35,419 nt of DNA, taken from assembly GCF_017104645.1 (NCBI RefSeq), contig NZ_JAAGPF010000044.1, positions 1 to 35,419 of the forward strand, given 5' to 3'. Position 1 is the first letter of the stretch. Each line of letters begins with the position of its first letter. The notes beneath the pieces are model-generated. The model was given only the letters and a program-made list of their open reading frames with translations. It ran no database searches and was not told the DNA's origin. Shown piece after piece: positions 17,266 through 25,559 of the stretch. This stretch comes from Burkholderia sp. Ac-20379 (GTDB lineage: Bacteria > Pseudomonadota > Gammaproteobacteria > Burkholderiales > Burkholderiaceae). The position numbers and the translations under genes are program-made.

Positions 17266-17652
17266 TCAAGCGGCTGCCGGTTCGGCGCGGGGCGAACTCG
17301 CATCGACATACACCCACGCCGACACGCCGGACGCGAGCACGACGCGGTCTCGCCGGTAGGCGGCCACTTCGTAGTCGTCGGCGTGCTGCAGTTCCGCGGC
17401 GCTGATCCGGAACACCATGCCGCCGACCTTGTCCGATGCCTTGCCCGTGTAGGTCACGACCGGATGATGCGTCTTGCCGCTCGTGGCGATCACGTCGGGA
17501 TCCTCGATTTTCAGCATCGACAGCGCGTAGCCGGGCATGTCGTCGGCGTTGCCGTCCAGCTTGCGGCCGAAGGTGGCCAGTTGAACCGGCTCCGACTGCA
17601 GGGTGCCGTAGGAAAAGAGGTGCTCGGAAAGCGTGGGATCGTGTGCCGGCAT
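17266..17652 (-). CDS. Gamma-glutamylcyclotransferase-fold (AIG2-like) protein
   Basis: This 128-residue protein begins HLFSYGTLQ, the BtrG/AIG2 fingerprint. It continues with a compact beta barrel in which KVGGMVFRISAAELQHADDY and EVAAYRRDRVVL match the later conserved strand and the acidic Asp-Tyr-Glu segment that carries the active acid. Members cleave gamma-glutamyl amines or epsilon-lysine bonds to 5-oxoproline, or are uncharacterised. I start it at the ATG at 17652 because the open frame upstream (to 17784) lacks any family similarity. It is a single gene convergent with the ferredoxin; only 40 bp separate their stops. Confidence 0.78.
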   Translation of the reverse strand: MPAHDPTLSEHLFSYGTLQSEPVQLATFGRKLDGNADDMPGYALSMLKIEDPDVIATSGKTHHPVVTYTGKASDKVGGMVFRISAAELQHADDYEVAAYRRDRVVLASGVSAWVYVDASSPRAEPAAA

Positions 17653-17811
17653 GTCGAGGTGAAGTGTCGAGGATGGGCGGCAAAGTTTATCGCAGGCGGC
17701 GTGGGGTTTCAGCGAAGCGCCCCGGAGGCGCCGATCGCTCGTCTCGTCGAGAGATAGTGCCGGCGTCTCCGGGCAGTCGTTCACATCGACTCAATCACGG
17801 CAGAGGATTCA

Positions 17812-18234
17812 ATGAAGGGAATCGCTTTTGCACTCGCCCTGTGTGCATCGACGCATGCGTTCGCCGAGTGCTCTCCGGCGGACGAGATTGCGACGCGCAG
17901 TGGCCTGCCTGTCAGCCGGATACAAGCGATCCTGCAAGACTGCGACGCGAATCAGACGAGCATGAATTTTTGCGCCTGGCGGGACCAGCTTGTGGCCGAA
18001 CGTGAACTGCAGCAGGCCATCGATCGGCACAGCGACGCGAATCCCGATCGGCAACGCGCGCTCGAATCGAAGATGGCGAAGTGGAAGAAGGCTCGCGACG
18101 CGTCGTGCGACACATCTGCCCGCGAGGAATGGGGCAGCGGCTCCATGCGCCCCGCTGCGCGGGCAACCTGTGCCACGGCAGCCACGAAAGCGATGACCGC
18201 GAAGCTCGCCTCGCAAGGCTCGCGCACGCAGTAG
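17812..18234 (+). CDS. LprI/DUF1311-like periplasmic protein
   Basis: This 140-residue exported protein has a Sec signal peptide, MKGIAFALALCASTHAFA, with likely cleavage before the first mature residues EC. The mature part shows the LprI-type pattern: paired cysteines, ELQQAIDRH helix, WKKARDASCDTSAREEWGSG then SMRPAARATCATAATKAMT. LprI of Mycobacterium inhibits lysozyme; most other members are uncharacterised, so lysozyme inhibition here is only a possibility. GCAGAGGA precedes the ATG. It is divergent from the AIG2-like gene (160 bp between starts) and ends before the bidirectional terminator at 18355-18380. Confidence 0.75.
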   Translation: MKGIAFALALCASTHAFAECSPADEIATRSGLPVSRIQAILQDCDANQTSMNFCAWRDQLVAERELQQAIDRHSDANPDRQRALESKMAKWKKARDASCDTSAREEWGSGSMRPAARATCATAATKAMTAKLASQGSRTQ

Positions 18235-18354
18235 CAGCACTCGGCCGGCGTTATCGATGGAGAGCGTGCGACAGATCCGATCGTCTGCGCCGGCATCTTG
18301 CATGTCGGCGATCGCATCGCATCGCATCGAACGCAAAATCCTCGCCGGAAAAAG

Positions 18355-18380
18355 AAAAGCCCCGCATCAGCGGGGCTTTT
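18355..18380. terminator. Bidirectional terminator after tRNA-Cys and the LprI-like gene
   Basis: AAAAGCCCCGC (18355-18365) and GCGGGGCTTTT (18370-18380) form an 11-bp stem with a 4-nt loop. On the minus strand TTTTCTTTTT follows, and on the plus strand TTTTCTTT. It ends the tRNA transcript only 11 bp past the tRNA-Cys CCA. Confidence 0.88.
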
Positions 18381-18390
18381 CTTTACAACT

Positions 18391-18464
18391 TGGAGGCGCG
18401 AGCCGGAGTCGAACCGGCCTACACGGCTTTGCAGGCCGCTGCATAACCGCTTTGCTATCGCGCC
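18391..18464 (-). tRNA. tRNA-Cys (anticodon GCA)
   Basis: This 74-nt tRNA starts GGCGCGATAGC at 18464, shows the anticodon loop CTGCAAA, the T-loop GGTTCGACTC, and acceptor strand TCGCGCC, discriminator T and an encoded CCA at 18391-18393. The U discriminator and GCA anticodon are diagnostic for cysteine. It is the last gene of the pgsA-side tRNA cluster. Confidence 0.96.
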
Positions 18465-18550
18465 GAAAGCGGACTGCCGGATCGTCGCGCCATGCTGCCT
18501 GCAACGACCGCAGTGTTTTTGCTCCGCAGATTCACTTTGGAAATCTGCCA

Positions 18551-18575
18551 AACAAAAAGGGAAGCTTGGCTTCCC
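18551..18575 (-). terminator. Terminator-like hairpin between tRNA-Gly and tRNA-Cys
   Basis: On the minus strand GGGAAGC-CAA-GCTTCCC (18559-18575) is followed by TTTTTGTT (18551-18558), eight bases after the CCA of the upstream tRNA-Gly. It has every mark of an intrinsic terminator, yet tRNA-Cys lies beyond it. Confidence 0.7.
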
Positions 18576-18582
18576 CTTGTTT

Positions 18583-18658
18583 TGGAGCGGGAGACGAGTC
18601 TCGAACTCGCGACCTCAACCTTGGCAAGGTTGCGCTCTACCAACTGAGCTACTCCCGC
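18583..18658 (-). tRNA. tRNA-Gly (anticodon GCC), copy 2
   Basis: This 76-nt tRNA has acceptor GCGGGAG, D-arm AGCTCAGTTGGTAGAGC, anticodon loop CTTGCCAAG, T-arm CGAGTTCGAGACTCG and an encoded CCA at 18583-18585. It is identical in sequence to the copy at 18727-18802 and lies 68 bp downstream of it. Confidence 0.96.
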
Positions 18659-18726
18659 ATAACCTGCTACGCAGGCCTTGCTGAACCACAATGCGACCGC
18701 TGATTCAACAAAACACCGCTTGAATC

Positions 18727-18802
18727 TGGAGCGGGAGACGAGTCTCGAACTCGCGACCTCAACCTTGGCAAGGTTGCGCTCTACCAACTGAGCTACTCCC
18801 GC
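18727..18802 (-). tRNA. tRNA-Gly (anticodon GCC), copy 1
   Basis: This is the first gene of the tRNA cluster, identical base for base to the tRNA-Gly at 18583-18658. A textbook promoter lies upstream at 18883-18911, giving a leader of about 75 nt. tRNA-Gly(GCC) reads GGC/GGU, the dominant glycine codons in this GC-rich genome, which could explain the duplicate. Confidence 0.96.
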
Positions 18803-18882
18803 ATTGTGCTGCTTACTGCTGCCATCTCCGCGCTACCGCTTCGTTCGCTGCTGCGTTCGTTTCAGTGCAGCGGAGAAGTGAG

Positions 18883-18911
18883 ATTATGCAGAGCCTAGTT
18901 CAGAGTGTCAA
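18883..18911 (-). promoter_or_regulatory. Promoter of the tRNA-Gly/Gly/Cys cluster
   Basis: On the minus strand a perfect TTGACA (18906-18911) is separated by exactly 17 bp from CATAAT (18883-18888). It lies about 80 bp upstream of the first tRNA-Gly and about 40 bp past the pgsA stop, so the tRNAs do not depend on read-through from pgsA. Confidence 0.85.
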
Positions 18912-18950
18912 GCGTTTTTCGCACCCTTTTTATCGACACCCACAAAAACT

Positions 18951-19544
18951 TCACATTGCACCGCCACGCTCACGAATCTGCGGCCACGCGAGCTTCATGT
19001 AGTACAGCATCGACCAGATCGTCAGCACCGACGCGAGATAGATGAGCCAGAGGCCCCATACGCGGGTGTCGATGGTGATACCGCCCCCAATCGGCAGCGC
19101 GCCATAATACAGCAACATCGGGATCGCGACCATCTGGCAAGCGGTCTTGAATTTGCCGAGCGAATTCACGGCCACGCTCTTCGATGCGCCGATCTGCGCC
19201 ATCCATTCGCGCAGCGCCGAAATGGCGATTTCCCGGCCGATGATCACGAGCGCGATGGCCGCGTCGATGCGCGAGAGTTGCACCAGCACCAGCAGCGCCG
19301 CGGTCACCATCAGCTTGTCGGCCACCGGGTCGAGGAACGCGCCGAACGCCGAAGTCTGATTCCACTTGCGGGCCAGGAAGCCGTCGAACCAGTCGGTCAA
19401 CGCCGCCAGCACGAACACCAGCGCCGCCGCCAGGTTGCGGTGATCGGCGCTCATCATCGCGTCCGGCACATAGAACAGGCCGACGACGAGCGGAATCAGC
19501 ACGATTCGCACCCAGGTCAGGAATATCGGGAAATTGAACGGCAT
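18951..19544 (-). CDS. pgsA: CDP-diacylglycerol-glycerol-3-phosphate 3-phosphatidyltransferase
   Basis: This 197-residue inner-membrane enzyme makes phosphatidylglycerol phosphate from CDP-diacylglycerol and glycerol 3-phosphate, the committed step to phosphatidylglycerol and cardiolipin. The CDP-alcohol phosphotransferase motif DG-x2-AR-x8-G-x3-D-x3-D is complete in DGFLARKWNQTSAFGAFLDP followed by VADKLM. Several hydrophobic helices surround it (IFLTWVRIVLIPLVVGLFYV, LLVLVQLSRIDAAIALVIIG). The start at 19544 gives MPFNFPIFLTWVRI, the usual PgsA N-terminus; the open frame upstream is coincidental. It follows uvrC by 83 bp and precedes the tRNA cluster, as in many proteobacteria. Confidence 0.95.
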   Translation of the reverse strand: MPFNFPIFLTWVRIVLIPLVVGLFYVPDAMMSADHRNLAAALVFVLAALTDWFDGFLARKWNQTSAFGAFLDPVADKLMVTAALLVLVQLSRIDAAIALVIIGREIAISALREWMAQIGASKSVAVNSLGKFKTACQMVAIPMLLYYGALPIGGGITIDTRVWGLWLIYLASVLTIWSMLYYMKLAWPQIRERGGAM

Positions 19545-19627
19545 GACGGGCTGGACGGGTAAAGGATGTGCAATTGTGCCGCGCCGCCCGCCCTGCCACA
19601 AGCCGGGCAGGCCGAGCGCGCGGCGCG

Positions 19628-21787
19628 TCAGTGAAGCTGGCGGTAGATCTGCTCGGCGAGCGCGTGCGAGATGCCTTCGACGCTGGCCAGTTCCTCGACG
19701 CTCGCGGCCACCACGCCGCGCAGCCCGCCGAACCGCGCGAGCAACCGCTGACGCCGCTTGGCGCCCACGCCTTCGAGTTCTTCCAGCCGCGATGTCTGCC
19801 GCGCCTTGGCGCGCTTGGCGCGCATGCCGGTGATCGCGAAGCGGTGCGCCTCGTCGCGGATCTGCGCGACCAGCATCAGCGCCGCGCTTTCCTTGCCGAG
19901 TTCGAGCGACGGGCGGCCGTCGGCGAAGATCAGCGTTTCGAGGCCCACCTTGCGCCCCTCGCCCTTCGCCACGCCCACCAGCATCGAGCAATCGAGGCCC
20001 AACTCGGTGAACACCTGCCGCGCCACTTCCACCTGCCCCTTGCCACCGTCGATCAGCACGATGTTCGGCAACAGCGAGGCCGACGCCGAAGCGCGCGTCG
20101 CGTCGCCGTCGATGCCGGCCGCGGCATCGGCGGCGGCCGCCTCGGCCGCCTGCTCGACCATCTTCTCGTAGCGGCGCGTCAGCACCTGGCGCATCGCCGC
20201 GTAATCGTCGCCGGGCGTGATGCCGGTGATGTTGTAGCGGCGGTATTCGCCCGACTGCATCTTGTGATGATGGAACACCACGCACGACGCCTGCGTGGCC
20301 TCGCCCATCGTGTGACTGATGTCGAAGCACTCGATCCGCAACTCGGCGAGGTCGTCCGATTCGAGGCTCAACACGTCGCCCAGCGCACGCGTGCGCGCTT
20401 GCTGAGAACCCTGTTCGGACAGCAGCCGCGCCAGCGCGAGCCGCGCGTTCTGCTCGGCCATCGCGAGCCAGGCGCGCTTCTGCCCCTGCGGCTGGCGCAG
20501 CACCGCGACCTTGTGGCCGGCCTGCTCGATCAGCAGGTCGATCAGCTCGCGATTCGACGGCGCATGACTCACCACCAGCACCGGCGGCACGCGGTTGCCG
20601 AGATAGTGCTGGGCGATGAACGCTTCGAGCACTTCGGTTTCGATCGGCGTGCCGGCCGGGTCGGCATCGGTGTCGCTGTCGGCGCCGGGCGGCGTGTCGG
20701 CGGAGGCGGCGGCAGCCGGCTCGGCCGCCAAGGCTTCTCGCGGCGCTTCCGCCATGCCTGGCGCAGGCGTGACCGGCGCCGCCGGGTCCTCCATCACGGC
20801 CGAGACGTCGTCGCCATCCGTCTCGGCCTCCCCCGCCACGCCCGCCGTCAACGCCAGCGCGTTGTCGGCATGCGCCGGAAAATACGCCTTGTCGCCGAGG
20901 TGCCGGCCGCCGCGCACCATCGCCAGGTTCACGCAGACGCGCCCGCCCAGCGCCACCACGGCCAGAATGTCGACGTCGCTCTCGCCGCCGACCTCGATCG
21001 CCTGCTGATGCAGCACGGTGGACAGCGAGCTCATCTGGTTGCGCACCGCCGCGGCCTGCTCGAACTTCAGCTCGCCCGCGAACGCGTGCATCTTCTGCTC
21101 GAGCTCCTTCATCACCTCGCTTTGCCGGCCGAGCAGGAAGCGCGACGCGTTCGACACGTCGCGCGCGTAATCCTCCTCGCCGATCGCGCCGACGCACGGC
21201 GCGGTGCAGCGGCCGATCTGATGCAGCAGGCACGGCCGCGTCCGGTTGTTGAACACGGAATCCTCGCAGGTGCGCAACTGAAACACGCGCTGCAGGATCT
21301 GGATGCTCTCGCGCACCGCCCACGCGCTCGGGAACGGCCCGAAATACTGGTTCTTGCGATCCACCGCGCCGCGGTAATACGCCATGCGCGGAAACGCGTG
21401 GCCGGTCAGCTTCAGATACGGGTACGACTTGTCGTCGCGAAACAGGATGTTGTAGCGCGGCGCGAGCGCCTTGATCAGGTTGTTTTCGAGCAGCAGCGCC
21501 TCGGCTTCCGAGCGCGTGACGGTGGTTTCGATCTTCGCGATCCGCGACACCATCATCGCGATGCGCGGCGACGGCAGCGTCTTGTTGAAATAGCTCGATA
21601 CGCGCTTTTTCAGGTTGCGCGCCTTGCCGACGTAGAGCACCGCGCCGCCCGCGTCGTAATAGCGGTAGACGCCGGGCAGGTGCGGCAATTGCGCGAGGAT
21701 CGGCTTCGGTTCGAACGGGGCGTCGGCCGGAACGGACGGATCGGCCTCGGTGGGCAAGCGGGACGAATCGGATACGGGGGCTGTCAT
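19628..21787 (-). CDS. uvrC: UvrABC excinuclease subunit C
   Basis: This 719-residue subunit makes both incisions in nucleotide excision repair after UvrAB damage recognition. The GIY-YIG nuclease ([24 protein letters not shown]) covers roughly residues 36-115, and a UvrB-binding helix lies near 228-262 ([18 protein letters not shown]). The RNase H-like 5' nuclease follows ([28 protein letters not shown]), and the C-terminal helix-hairpin-helix pair is [20 protein letters not shown]. About 75 Ala/Pro/Asp-rich residues near 307-383 enlarge it beyond the usual 610. I place the start at ATG 21787; an in-frame ATG at 21823 exists but lacks a ribosome-binding site. It is divergent from earP and upstream of pgsA. 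Confidence 0.94.
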   Translation of the reverse strand: MTAPVSDSSRLPTEADPSVPADAPFEPKPILAQLPHLPGVYRYYDAGGAVLYVGKARNLKKRVSSYFNKTLPSPRIAMMVSRIAKIETTVTRSEAEALLLENNLIKALAPRYNILFRDDKSYPYLKLTGHAFPRMAYYRGAVDRKNQYFGPFPSAWAVRESIQILQRVFQLRTCEDSVFNNRTRPCLLHQIGRCTAPCVGAIGEEDYARDVSNASRFLLGRQSEVMKELEQKMHAFAGELKFEQAAAVRNQMSSLSTVLHQQAIEVGGESDVDILAVVALGGRVCVNLAMVRGGRHLGDKAYFPAHADNALALTAGVAGEAETDGDDVSAVMEDPAAPVTPAPGMAEAPREALAAEPAAAASADTPPGADSDTDADPAGTPIETEVLEAFIAQHYLGNRVPPVLVVSHAPSNRELIDLLIEQAGHKVAVLRQPQGQKRAWLAMAEQNARLALARLLSEQGSQQARTRALGDVLSLESDDLAELRIECFDISHTMGEATQASCVVFHHHKMQSGEYRRYNITGITPGDDYAAMRQVLTRRYEKMVEQAAEAAAADAAAGIDGDATRASASASLLPNIVLIDGGKGQVEVARQVFTELGLDCSMLVGVAKGEGRKVGLETLIFADGRPSLELGKESAALMLVAQIRDEAHRFAITGMRAKRAKARQTSRLEELEGVGAKRRQRLLARFGGLRGVVAASVEELASVEGISHALAEQIYRQLH

Positions 21788-21863
21788 GCGGGATCCGGGC
21801 GCCGTGGCGCGCGAACAGGTCATTTAGAATCGCCAGTTTAGTGCATTCGCCCCCGTTCCTTCG

Positions 21864-23072
21864 ATGCTCCCCATCCCTGCCCCATCGCCCGCCTCATTGC
21901 CCGCCCACACCAGCGGCAACGCCCCGCCGCTCGCCTGCGACATCTTCTGCGCGGTGGTCGACAACTTCGGCGACATCGGCGTGTGCTGGCGGCTCGCGCT
22001 GCAACTCGCGCGCGAACACGGCTGGCAGGTGCGGCTGTTCGTCGACGACCTCGCCACCTTCGCGCGACTCGCGCCGGGCCTCGACCCGGCGGCCGCGAAG
22101 CAGCGCATCGACGGCATCGCGATCGAGCACTGGGGCGAACCGGTGCTGGCCGGCGACACGCTCGCGATCGCCGACGTGGTGATCGAGGCGTTCGCCTGCG
22201 AACTGCCGGCCGAGTACGTGCACGCGATGGCGCGCCGCGAACGCGCGCCGGTCTGGATCAATCTCGAATACCTGAGCGCCGAGGATTGGGTGGCCGATTT
22301 CCATCGCCGCCCGTCGCCGCACCCGCGCTATCCGCTGCACAAGGCGTTCTTCTTCCCGGGGCTCGGCCCCGGCACGGGCGGCGTGCTGAAGGAAGCCGGC
22401 CTCGACGCCCGGCGCGAGGCGTTCCTGGCGTCGGCCGAGGCCCGCGACGCCTGGTGGCGGCGCGCCACCGGCAGCCCCGCGCCGGCGCCGGGCACGCTGG
22501 TCGTCTCGCTGTTCGCCTACGAGAATCCGGCGCTCGGCGCGCTGCTCGAACACTGGCGCGACGGCGCGCAGCCGGTCGTGCTGCTGGTGCCGGAAGGCCG
22601 CATCTGCCCGGCCGTGGCCGCGTTCTTCGGTCTGCCCGGCTTCGGCGCGGGCAGCCGCGCGCAGGCGGGCCAGCTGAGCGCACACGGCCTGGCCTTCGTC
22701 GCCCAGCCCGATTACGACGCGCTGCTGTGGGCCAGCGACCTGAACTTCGTGCGCGGCGAGGATTCGTTCGTCCGCGCGCAATGGGCGCGCAAGCCGTTCG
22801 TCTGGCACATCTACCCGCAGGCCGACGACGCCCACCTGCCGAAGCTCGACGCCGCGCTCGCCCACCTGACGGCCACGCTGCCCGCGCCGGCGGCCGAGGC
22901 CGTGGCCCGCTTCTGGCACGCCTGGAACGGCGCGGGCACGCCGGACTGGGCCGATTTCATCGCTCACCGGGCCGCGCTCGACGCACGCGCGAACGCCTGG
23001 GCGGACGAACTGGCGGCGGTGGGCGATCTCGCCGGAAATCTGGCGGATTTCACAAAAACTCAGTTAAAATAA
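21864..23072 (+). CDS. earP: EF-P arginine rhamnosyltransferase
   Basis: This 402-residue GT-B enzyme (DUF2331, GT104) transfers rhamnose from dTDP-L-rhamnose to Arg32 of elongation factor P. Family marks are [20 protein letters not shown] near the N-terminus (containing the conserved Asn-Phe-Gly-Asp), [30 protein letters not shown], and the donor-site block [20 protein letters not shown] with FVWHIYPQ. The GEDSFVRAQ segment carries the catalytically important Asp/Glu. Its substrate gene efp starts 172 bp downstream and has arginine at position 32. It is divergent from uvrC, with only 76 bp between starts. Confidence 0.93.
   Translation: MLPIPAPSPASLPAHTSGNAPPLACDIFCAVVDNFGDIGVCWRLALQLAREHGWQVRLFVDDLATFARLAPGLDPAAAKQRIDGIAIEHWGEPVLAGDTLAIADVVIEAFACELPAEYVHAMARRERAPVWINLEYLSAEDWVADFHRRPSPHPRYPLHKAFFFPGLGPGTGGVLKEAGLDARREAFLASAEARDAWWRRATGSPAPAPGTLVVSLFAYENPALGALLEHWRDGAQPVVLLVPEGRICPAVAAFFGLPGFGAGSRAQAGQLSAHGLAFVAQPDYDALLWASDLNFVRGEDSFVRAQWARKPFVWHIYPQADDAHLPKLDAALAHLTATLPAPAAEAVARFWHAWNGAGTPDWADFIAHRAALDARANAWADELAAVGDLAGNLADFTKTQLK
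23065..23070 (+). promoter_or_regulatory. Candidate -10 of an efp promoter
   Basis: TAAAAT overlaps the earP stop codon and is followed by AAGCGG. It could drive efp separately from earP with a long leader of about 165 nt. No good -35 is present, so this is tentative. Confidence 0.25.
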
Positions 23073-23244
23073 GCGGTTATCCAACGGCGGACCACGCAAG
23101 CGCGTTCCGGCCCCGGTCAATCGCCCGAAACACGGCGTGCCTGGCGTGCGAAATGTGAAATGCGAAGCGAACCAGACATGGCCCGTTTGCGTTGTCGGCC
23201 GTTGCGCGACATCAGGAAAATTTTTTGCACAGGACAGTTTTGAT

Positions 23245-23802
23245 ATGAAAACCGCTCAGGAACTCCGCGTAGGCAACGTCGTGATGGTCGGCAGCGATGC
23301 GTGGGTCGTCGCCAAGGCCGAATACAACAAGTCGGGCCGTAACTCCGCCGTCGTCAAGATGAAGCTGAAGAACCTGCTGACGAACGCCGGCCAGGAATCG
23401 GTTTACAAGGCGGACGACAAGTTCGACGTCGTCGTGCTCGACCGCAAGGAAGTCACGTATTCGTATTTCGCCGATCCGATGTACGTGTTCATGGACGCCG
23501 ACTACAACCAGTTCGAAGTCGAAGCCGAAATGATGGGCGAAGCGCTCAACTACCTCGAAGACGGCATGGCTTGCGAAGTCGTGTTCTACAACGAGAAGGC
23601 CATTTCGGTCGACATGCCGACGGTCATCGTGCGCGAAATCACGTACACGGAACCGGCCGTCAAGGGCGACACGTCGTCGGGCAAGGTGCTGAAGAACGCC
23701 AAGCTGGCAACGGGCTACGAGCTGCAAGTGCCGCTGTTCTGCAACACCGGCGACAAGATCGAAATCGATACGCGTACCAACGAGTACCGCAGCCGCGCAT
23801 AA
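23245..23802 (+). CDS. efp: Translation elongation factor P
   Basis: This 185-residue three-domain factor binds between the P and E sites and rescues ribosomes stalled at polyproline stretches. The N-terminal KOW-like domain holds the modification loop [11 protein letters not shown] with Arg32 at its tip, the rhamnosylated form found with EarP rather than the lysine used with EpmA. The middle and C-terminal OB domains end in [20 protein letters not shown] and [16 protein letters not shown] precedes the ATG. Its partner enzyme EarP lies just upstream, and a strong terminator follows. Confidence 0.97.
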   Translation: MKTAQELRVGNVVMVGSDAWVVAKAEYNKSGRNSAVVKMKLKNLLTNAGQESVYKADDKFDVVVLDRKEVTYSYFADPMYVFMDADYNQFEVEAEMMGEALNYLEDGMACEVVFYNEKAISVDMPTVIVREITYTEPAVKGDTSSGKVLKNAKLATGYELQVPLFCNTGDKIEIDTRTNEYRSRA

Positions 23803-23823
23803 GTTCATGCGATTGGCTTGAAG

Positions 23824-23850
23824 AAGCGCCCTCCGGGGCGCTTTTTGTTT
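23824..23850 (+). terminator. Intrinsic terminator of efp
   Basis: AAGCGCCC (23824-23831) pairs with GGGCGCTT (23836-23843) and runs directly into TTTTTGTTT. It begins 22 bp after the efp stop codon. Confidence 0.88.
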
Positions 23851-23861
23851 ATCTGCGACAG

Positions 23862-23877
23862 ATTCTTGCGCAAGAAT
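23862..23877. promoter_or_regulatory. Perfect 16-bp palindrome upstream of the response regulator
   Basis: ATTCTTGC followed at once by GCAAGAAT is a perfect, gapless palindrome located 11 bp after the efp terminator T-run and 187 bp before the response regulator start. It lies in the AT-richest stretch nearby and looks like a dimeric protein-binding site. Confidence 0.5.
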
Positions 23878-24064
23878 GCAAGCAAACGAAGTTTAGTTTC
23901 ACCGCACGAAATCGGCATCAATTTGTATCTTCGGTAACTCTTTTGCTTTCAAAGGTAAATACCGTACGCTATTGCCGCCAAGGGACATAAAATCCGACGC
24001 TAATCAAACAAATAGGGCGAACAGCCCGTCACGAACGGCCGGCCCATTGAACATTCCGCACACC

Positions 24065-25465
24065 ATGCCACACGCCCTCATAGTCGAAGACGATCCCAAC
24101 AGCTTGTCCGGCCTGACGGCGCTGCTTGCCGCTGACGGCTTCACGGTCGACACCGCCACCTCGCTCGCCGAGGCCCGTGCAGCATTGGCGCGGACCATTC
24201 CCGACGTCGTGCTGGTCGACCTGAACCTGCCCGACGGCAGCGGCTTCGACCTGCTCCAGCACCTGCCCCAGCCGCAGCAGCCGAACGGCGGCCTGCCGGT
24301 GATCGTGCTGACCGGCAATGCGACGGTCGAGAGCGCAATCGAGGGCTTGCGGCACGGGATCTGGGATTACCTGCTCAAGCCGGTCAATATTCCGCGCCTG
24401 CGCAGCCTGCTGGCCCGCATCCCGCGCCCGTACGAACTGATCGAGGAAGTGCAGACGCTGCGCACCACGCTGCGCCGCCTCGGCCGCTTCGGGCCGCTGA
24501 TCGGCCGCAGCGACGGCACGCAGCACGTCTACGACATGATCGAACGCAATGCGCGCAGCGAAGCCGCCGTGCTCGTGTGGGGCGAAGCCGGCACCGGCAA
24601 GGAAGCCACCGCCCGCGCGCTGCATGACCTGAGCCGCCGCCGCAAGGGCCCGTTCATCAAGTTCGACTGCCGCGCCGCACTGCAACTGCCGCGCGTGATC
24701 GAGCTGGGCAGCATCGTCATCGAAAGCATGCTGTTCGGCCGCGAGCGCGGCAGCTACGGCGGCGCCGAACGGCGCGAGCCGGGCCTGTTCGAACAGGCGA
24801 GCGGCGGCACGCTGCTGCTCAAGGACGTGACCGCGCTGCCGCTGCCGATCCAGGAATCGCTGCTGCGCGCACTCGATTCGCAGTCGTTCATGCGCATCGG
24901 CGGCTCGACCGAGATCGCCACCGATTTCCGCCTGATCGCCACCTCGCGCCGTCCGGCCCGCGAAGCGCTCGACAACGGCACGTTGCGCGAGGATCTGTGG
25001 CTGCGGCTCGACGCGGCGTCGATCGCGCTGCCGCCGCTGCGCGATCGCGAAGACGACATGCTGCAGATCGCCGAAGCGTTCGTCGCCGACCTGAACCTCG
25101 AAGCGCGCAAGGCCGGCCTCGGTTCGGTCGACAAGCGCATCGCCCCCGAATTCATCCGCGAATGCCTCGCCTACGACTGGCCCGGCAACGTGCGCGAGTT
25201 GCGCGAGCGCGTGCGGCTCGCTTATGAAGCGTCGGGCGATTTCATCGAAACGCTGCGCGCCAACGACGGCGTGTTCGTGCCGGGCGCCGCGCTGAACGGC
25301 AGCAGCGTGCAGGTGCGCGTCGGCACGCCGCTGTCGGACGTCGAGGATCTGCTGATCCGCGCGACGCTCGACGCCGTGGGCGGCACCCGCCATCGCGCCG
25401 CCGCCCTGCTCGGCATCAGCCCGAAGACGCTCTACAACAAGCTGCAACGCATGAAGATGAACTGA
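24065..25465 (+). CDS. NtrC-architecture response regulator with degenerate AAA+ motifs
   Basis: This 466-residue regulator has three domains. The receiver domain (1-120) is intact: the acidic pair in VEDD, phosphoacceptor Asp52 in LVDLNLPDGSG, Thr83 and Lys105. The AAA+ domain has Walker A GEAGTGKEATARALH at 173. The sigma-54 contact loop GAFTGA is GSYGGA (229-234), and Walker B, normally LFLDE, is LLLKD (250-254) with lysine in place of the catalytic-metal Asp. Arginine-finger region REDLWLRLD is kept. The C-terminus is a Fis-type HTH, HRAAALLGISPKTLYNKLQR. No histidine kinase is adjacent. I infer that it binds DNA but may not hydrolyse ATP or activate sigma-54. The start at 24065 opens with MPHALIVEDD. 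Confidence 0.86.
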   Translation: MPHALIVEDDPNSLSGLTALLAADGFTVDTATSLAEARAALARTIPDVVLVDLNLPDGSGFDLLQHLPQPQQPNGGLPVIVLTGNATVESAIEGLRHGIWDYLLKPVNIPRLRSLLARIPRPYELIEEVQTLRTTLRRLGRFGPLIGRSDGTQHVYDMIERNARSEAAVLVWGEAGTGKEATARALHDLSRRRKGPFIKFDCRAALQLPRVIELGSIVIESMLFGRERGSYGGAERREPGLFEQASGGTLLLKDVTALPLPIQESLLRALDSQSFMRIGGSTEIATDFRLIATSRRPAREALDNGTLREDLWLRLDAASIALPPLRDREDDMLQIAEAFVADLNLEARKAGLGSVDKRIAPEFIRECLAYDWPGNVRELRERVRLAYEASGDFIETLRANDGVFVPGAALNGSSVQVRVGTPLSDVEDLLIRATLDAVGGTRHRAAALLGISPKTLYNKLQRMKMN

Positions 25466-25500
25466 TTCGCTGGCCTCGCCGATCGCTGATTCACGGGGCC

Positions 25501-25546
25501 GGAAACGACAAGGGCCGCGTCATCGGACGCGGCCCTTGTCGTTTCC
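25501..25546. terminator. 21-bp perfect hairpin between convergent genes
   Basis: Bases 25501-25521 and 25526-25546 are perfect complements around a 4-nt loop, ending GTTTCC on either strand. It lies 36 bp past the response regulator stop and 14 bp past the nagZ stop, so it probably terminates both transcripts. The U-tracts are short. Confidence 0.75.
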
Positions 25547-25559
25547 ACTCGCGGAGCAA

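Noticed and set aside
18391-18802. A genomic island or phage attached at the tRNA genes
   Set aside because: tRNA genes are common integration sites, but there is no integrase, no partial tRNA repeat, and gene order and base composition on both sides are chromosomal and conserved.
18951-21323. A 790-codon minus-strand frame joining sequence antisense-shifted within uvrC to pgsA
   Set aside because: Only the last 197 codons are PgsA; the upstream part is an out-of-frame translation of uvrC, so a fusion protein is not supported.
23137-23244. A 36-residue N-terminal extension of EF-P
   Set aside because: EF-P always starts at or near [10 protein letters not shown], and AGGACAG directly precedes the ATG at 23245; the extension has no similarity.
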